Assembly (NCBI GenBank): GCA_030146385.1
Contig: JASLBX010000436.1
Location: 1 to 7,067 of the forward strand
Source: Jiangellaceae bacterium
GTDB lineage: Bacteria > Actinomycetota > Actinomycetes > Jiangellales > Jiangellaceae
Length of the DNA: 7,067 nucleotides
Direction of reading: 5' to 3'
Below, in pieces: positions 5,081-7,067 of the stretch (its first letter is position 1; each line of letters opens with the position of its first letter). The translations under genes and the position numbers were made by a program. The notes beneath the pieces are model-generated. The model ran no database searches and had not been told where the DNA came from. It worked only from the letters and a program-made list of their open reading frames with translations.

Positions 5081-5790
5081 TGACAGCGCTGCGCTTGCTC
5101 GCCGGACGGGTCTGGATTTACCCGCACGATCCCGATACCGACAAGGTCCAGCCGTGCGTCGCCGTCATCGCCGACGACTCCGGCAGTGTGCTTGTCGATG
5201 CAGGCCAGAGCCCCTCCCACGCACGGGAAGTGCAGGCAGCGATCGAGTCGGCCGGCCTACCCGATCCGCGGACGATCGTCTACACCCACCATCACTGGGA
5301 TCATGTCTGGGGCGCATGTGCCTGGCCGGATGTCGAGATCGTCGGACATCGTGTCGGCGCGCGGATCCTCGAAGCGGAGGCTCGGCGTCCGTGGAGCACC
5401 CAATACCTGCGGGACGAGGTGGCGGCCAATCCCCGGCTCGGGCCGAGCTTCCGGGCACGTGAACGGGCCATGCCGTCGTGGGACAGCTTCGCGATCGTCC
5501 CGCCCCACGTCGAGTTCGACGACATGATCACCCTGCCGGCGGGCGTGGAGGTGCGGCACGTGGGCGGCGGGCACGCCGAGGACTCCACCGTCGTCTGGGT
5601 GCCGGACTCGCGTGTTGTCCTGCTCGGCGACTCGTACTACGCGCCGCCGTACCACCTGAGGAAGCCGGACGACGGCTACGACCTCCACGTGATCAACAGC
5701 GTCCTTGAGATGTACCCGGCCGCCGACTGGTATGTCGACAGCCACGGCGATCCCCAGCCACGGTCCGCGGTGCTCGGACTGCTCGCCTAG
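5080..5790 (+). CDS. MBL-fold metallo-hydrolase
   Basis: A 236-residue metallo-beta-lactamase-fold enzyme with a complete dinuclear metal site. It has the H-x-H-x-D-H motif at His70, His72, Asp74 and His75, a further His165 in G-G-G-H-A-E-D-S, a bridging Asp184 in V-V-L-L-G-D-S, and a last His222 in V-D-S-H-G-D. The N-terminal strand pair with V-L-V-D-A-G (37-42) is also typical. There is no signal peptide, so it is cytoplasmic. The superfamily includes lactonases, thioesterase-like enzymes, glyoxalase II and others; the sequence alone does not say which. GTG 5080 is the start that keeps the full fold: no in-frame ATG or GTG lies between it and the upstream in-frame stop at 5053-5055. It has no visible ribosome binding site. 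It may be read through from the hydrolase gene 24 nt upstream or from its own leaderless promoter. Its stop overlaps that of the convergent gene. Confidence 0.9.
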   Translation: MTALRLLAGRVWIYPHDPDTDKVQPCVAVIADDSGSVLVDAGQSPSHAREVQAAIESAGLPDPRTIVYTHHHWDHVWGACAWPDVEIVGHRVGARILEAEARRPWSTQYLRDEVAANPRLGPSFRARERAMPSWDSFAIVPPHVEFDDMITLPAGVEVRHVGGGHAEDSTVVWVPDSRVVLLGDSYYAPPYHLRKPDDGYDLHVINSVLEMYPAADWYVDSHGDPQPRSAVLGLLA

Positions 5791-6944
5791 TCCCTACACA
5801 GCAGAGCGTCGGCGAGCTCGAATAGGCCGGGATCGGTGTCGTTCGCCAGATTGAAAGCTATGACGGCTCCTCGGCTTCCGTCCCGGTCAGCGAGCGCGAT
5901 CGAGACGGTTCCGCTGACCTTGCCCTCGTGGCCGTAGAACGTCCCGCAGGAGATGTCGTAACGCACCAGGCCGAGCCCGTAGGTGAAGTCAGACTGCGGC
6001 GTCATCGTCGTCATCTCCTCGACGAGGTCTGGCGGCACGATCTTGCCCGACAAGATGGCCTGCGTGATCGTCAGCAGCTCGTCCCCTGTTGAGATGACGC
6101 CACCATTGCCGCCGTTGCCGAACTCGGCGAGATCGTCGGTGACATCGGTGTACATACCCTCTCGTAGGCCGCGGACGTAGCCGCGTAACTCGGGTGACTC
6201 AACGTCGGGCGGCGCGACTGTTGTGCGCTCCAAGCCCAGGGGTTCGGCAATCCGCTGGTCGAGCAGTTCAGAGAATGACGCTCCGGTGACCGCCTGGAGC
6301 GCCATGACGGCCAGCTGGTAGTTGGTGTTGCTGTAGTGGTAGCCAGCGTCCGGGTGGAAGTAGCGGTCGTGGGTCTCGGCGAGCGCCACCACGATCCGGT
6401 CGGGCACGATTACCGACTCCCCGCCGGCGTAACGACGCACCAGGGACTGCGCCTCGGCCCTCATTTCCGCGTCCGGTAACTGGTCAATGTCGCCCGGCCG
6501 TCCCTCGTTGATCTGATCGAAGATTCCGCTCGTGTGGTCGAGGAGCATTCGAACGGTGACCAGCGGATCGGCGCGCAGCACATCCGGGACGACATCACTC
6601 ACCGTGTCGTCCAGCGCAAGATCGCCGTCAGCGACTGAATCGAGGACCAGGGCCGCCGCAACTGGCTTGGTGATGCTTCCGACGCGAAACCGCGTGGTCT
6701 GGTCGATCTCGGTTCCGCTGAGATCCGCGGTGCCGGACGTCCCGCTCCACTCTCCGTCCTCGTCCCGCACCACCGCGAGCGCGCCGAGCGATCCGTACCG
6801 CTCCCGTTCGCGATCCAGTAGCGTCTGGCGATCCACACTCGGAGCGGGCGCCTCCGTCCCGCCGGTCGTTTGCCCGGAGCAAGCCGGTGCCACCGCGATT
6901 GCAACGGCGGCACAGATCGCGACGAGATGTCGACGGCGGCTCAT
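5787..6944 (-). CDS. Lipoprotein serine hydrolase, class C beta-lactamase/DD-peptidase family
   Basis: A 385-residue penicillin-binding-protein-like serine hydrolase. The N-terminus is a lipoprotein-like signal: M-S-R-R-R-H, a hydrophobic core to about 20, then A-P-A-C with Cys22 as the probable lipidated residue. The lipobox is imperfect (Pro at -2) but the position and the following S-G-Q-T-T-G-G-T linker fit an outer-surface lipoprotein. The catalytic motifs are complete: S-I-T-K with Ser90 and Lys93, Y-S-N at 204-206, and H-E-G at 339-341 in place of K-T-G. This combination is shared by class C beta-lactamases, D-alanyl-D-alanine carboxypeptidases and related esterases. Cys333 and Cys383 could pair. 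ATG 6944 is the only in-frame ATG, GTG or TTG in the near upstream region; the preceding sequence has only an A/G-rich AAGAAG abutting it, so translation signals look weak. The gene is single and convergent with the MBL gene. True beta-lactam activity is not implied. Confidence 0.9.
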   Translation of the reverse strand: MSRRRHLVAICAAVAIAVAPACSGQTTGGTEAPAPSVDRQTLLDRERERYGSLGALAVVRDEDGEWSGTSGTADLSGTEIDQTTRFRVGSITKPVAAALVLDSVADGDLALDDTVSDVVPDVLRADPLVTVRMLLDHTSGIFDQINEGRPGDIDQLPDAEMRAEAQSLVRRYAGGESVIVPDRIVVALAETHDRYFHPDAGYHYSNTNYQLAVMALQAVTGASFSELLDQRIAEPLGLERTTVAPPDVESPELRGYVRGLREGMYTDVTDDLAEFGNGGNGGVISTGDELLTITQAILSGKIVPPDLVEEMTTMTPQSDFTYGLGLVRYDISCGTFYGHEGKVSGTVSIALADRDGSRGAVIAFNLANDTDPGLFELADALLCRD

Positions 6945-7024
6945 CTTCTTGCCAATTCCACCGCTCGCAAGCCGACTATCGGCCCGGAAGTGATCGCGCT
7001 AGTCCGAACCATGGGAGGACGCTG
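6945..7024. other. Short 5' region of the lipoprotein gene, divergent from a possible new gene
   Basis: These 80 nt lie between the lipoprotein ATG (minus strand) and a possible plus-strand TTG start at 7025. No inverted repeat or complete promoter was recognised. A perfect TTGACA is present on the minus strand at 7031-7026, but the region 16-18 nt downstream has no acceptable -10 hexamer. Confidence 0.4.
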
Positions 7025-7067
7025 TTGTCAAAGCGGGTCATAGCGCAGATCCGATCGCCGGTCAGGG
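7025..7067 (+). CDS. Possible start of a further gene at a TTG codon (partial)
   Basis: From TTG at 7025 the frame is open to the window edge and would encode M-S-K-R-V-I-A-Q-I-R-S-P-V-R. GGGAGGA at 7013-7019 gives a strong ribosome binding site, with GGAGG ending 6 nt before the TTG. The visible 14 residues are too few to name a family. A competing ATG at 7011 in another frame stops after ten codons. The call rests on the ribosome binding site alone. Confidence 0.35.
   Translation, partial: MSKRVIAQIRSPVR

Noticed and set aside
7003..7031. Minus-strand promoter for the lipoprotein gene using the perfect TTGACA at 7031-7026
   Set aside because: At 16-18 nt spacing the -10 candidates (such as TTCGGA) match the consensus at only one or two positions, so a lone -35 hexamer is not enough.

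Overview
The window looks like chromosomal DNA of a high-GC actinobacterium. Codons are strongly G/C-ending, several genes have clear GGAGG-type ribosome binding sites, and the families are typical of actinomycetes: a SigG-like ECF sigma factor with a C-terminal SnoaL-like domain, a one-domain dihydrofolate-reductase-like protein, and secreted hydrolases. Genus cannot be settled by eye. There is no CRISPR array, tRNA, rRNA, transposase, phage gene or recognisable defence gene.

Layout, left to right. Positions 1-66 hold the last codons of what looks like an NfeD-type membrane protein, followed after 28 nt by a complete SPFH/stomatin-family gene (95-1186); this is the classic NfeD-SPFH pair. 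Next is a small secreted protein (1262-1489) with one textbook EF-hand loop. A 275-nt gap (1490-1764) holds two hairpins. A dihydrofolate-reductase-family gene (1765-2352) then converges, with only 2 nt between stop codons, on a SigG-like ECF sigma factor on the minus strand (2355-3389).

The 340-nt gap between the sigma gene and the next plus-strand gene is the most structured non-coding part. It holds an apparent pseudogene relic of an epoxide hydrolase C-terminus (about 3444-3575), a 65-nt long-armed hairpin beginning on the relic's stop codon (3573-3637), and a promoter-like pair of hexamers with a 9-bp inverted repeat around the -35 (3658-3700). These precede a secreted alpha/beta hydrolase (3730-5055). 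A metallo-beta-lactamase-fold hydrolase (5080-5790) follows 24 nt later and may start from a leaderless GTG. It converges on a minus-strand lipoprotein of the class C beta-lactamase/DD-peptidase family (5787-6944), the two stops sharing one CTAG. A possible further plus-strand gene starts at a TTG near the right edge (7025).

Functionally this reads as a mosaic of short independent units rather than one pathway. The sigma factor has no anti-sigma gene beside it; its SnoaL-like domain is the likely in-cis control element. The two secreted or lipid-anchored hydrolases and the MBL enzyme are all hydrolytic, but nothing ties them to a common substrate. I found no convincing undescribed multi-gene system. 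The best leads are the EF-hand mini-protein, the structured 3444-3700 gap, and the possible leaderless start of the MBL gene.
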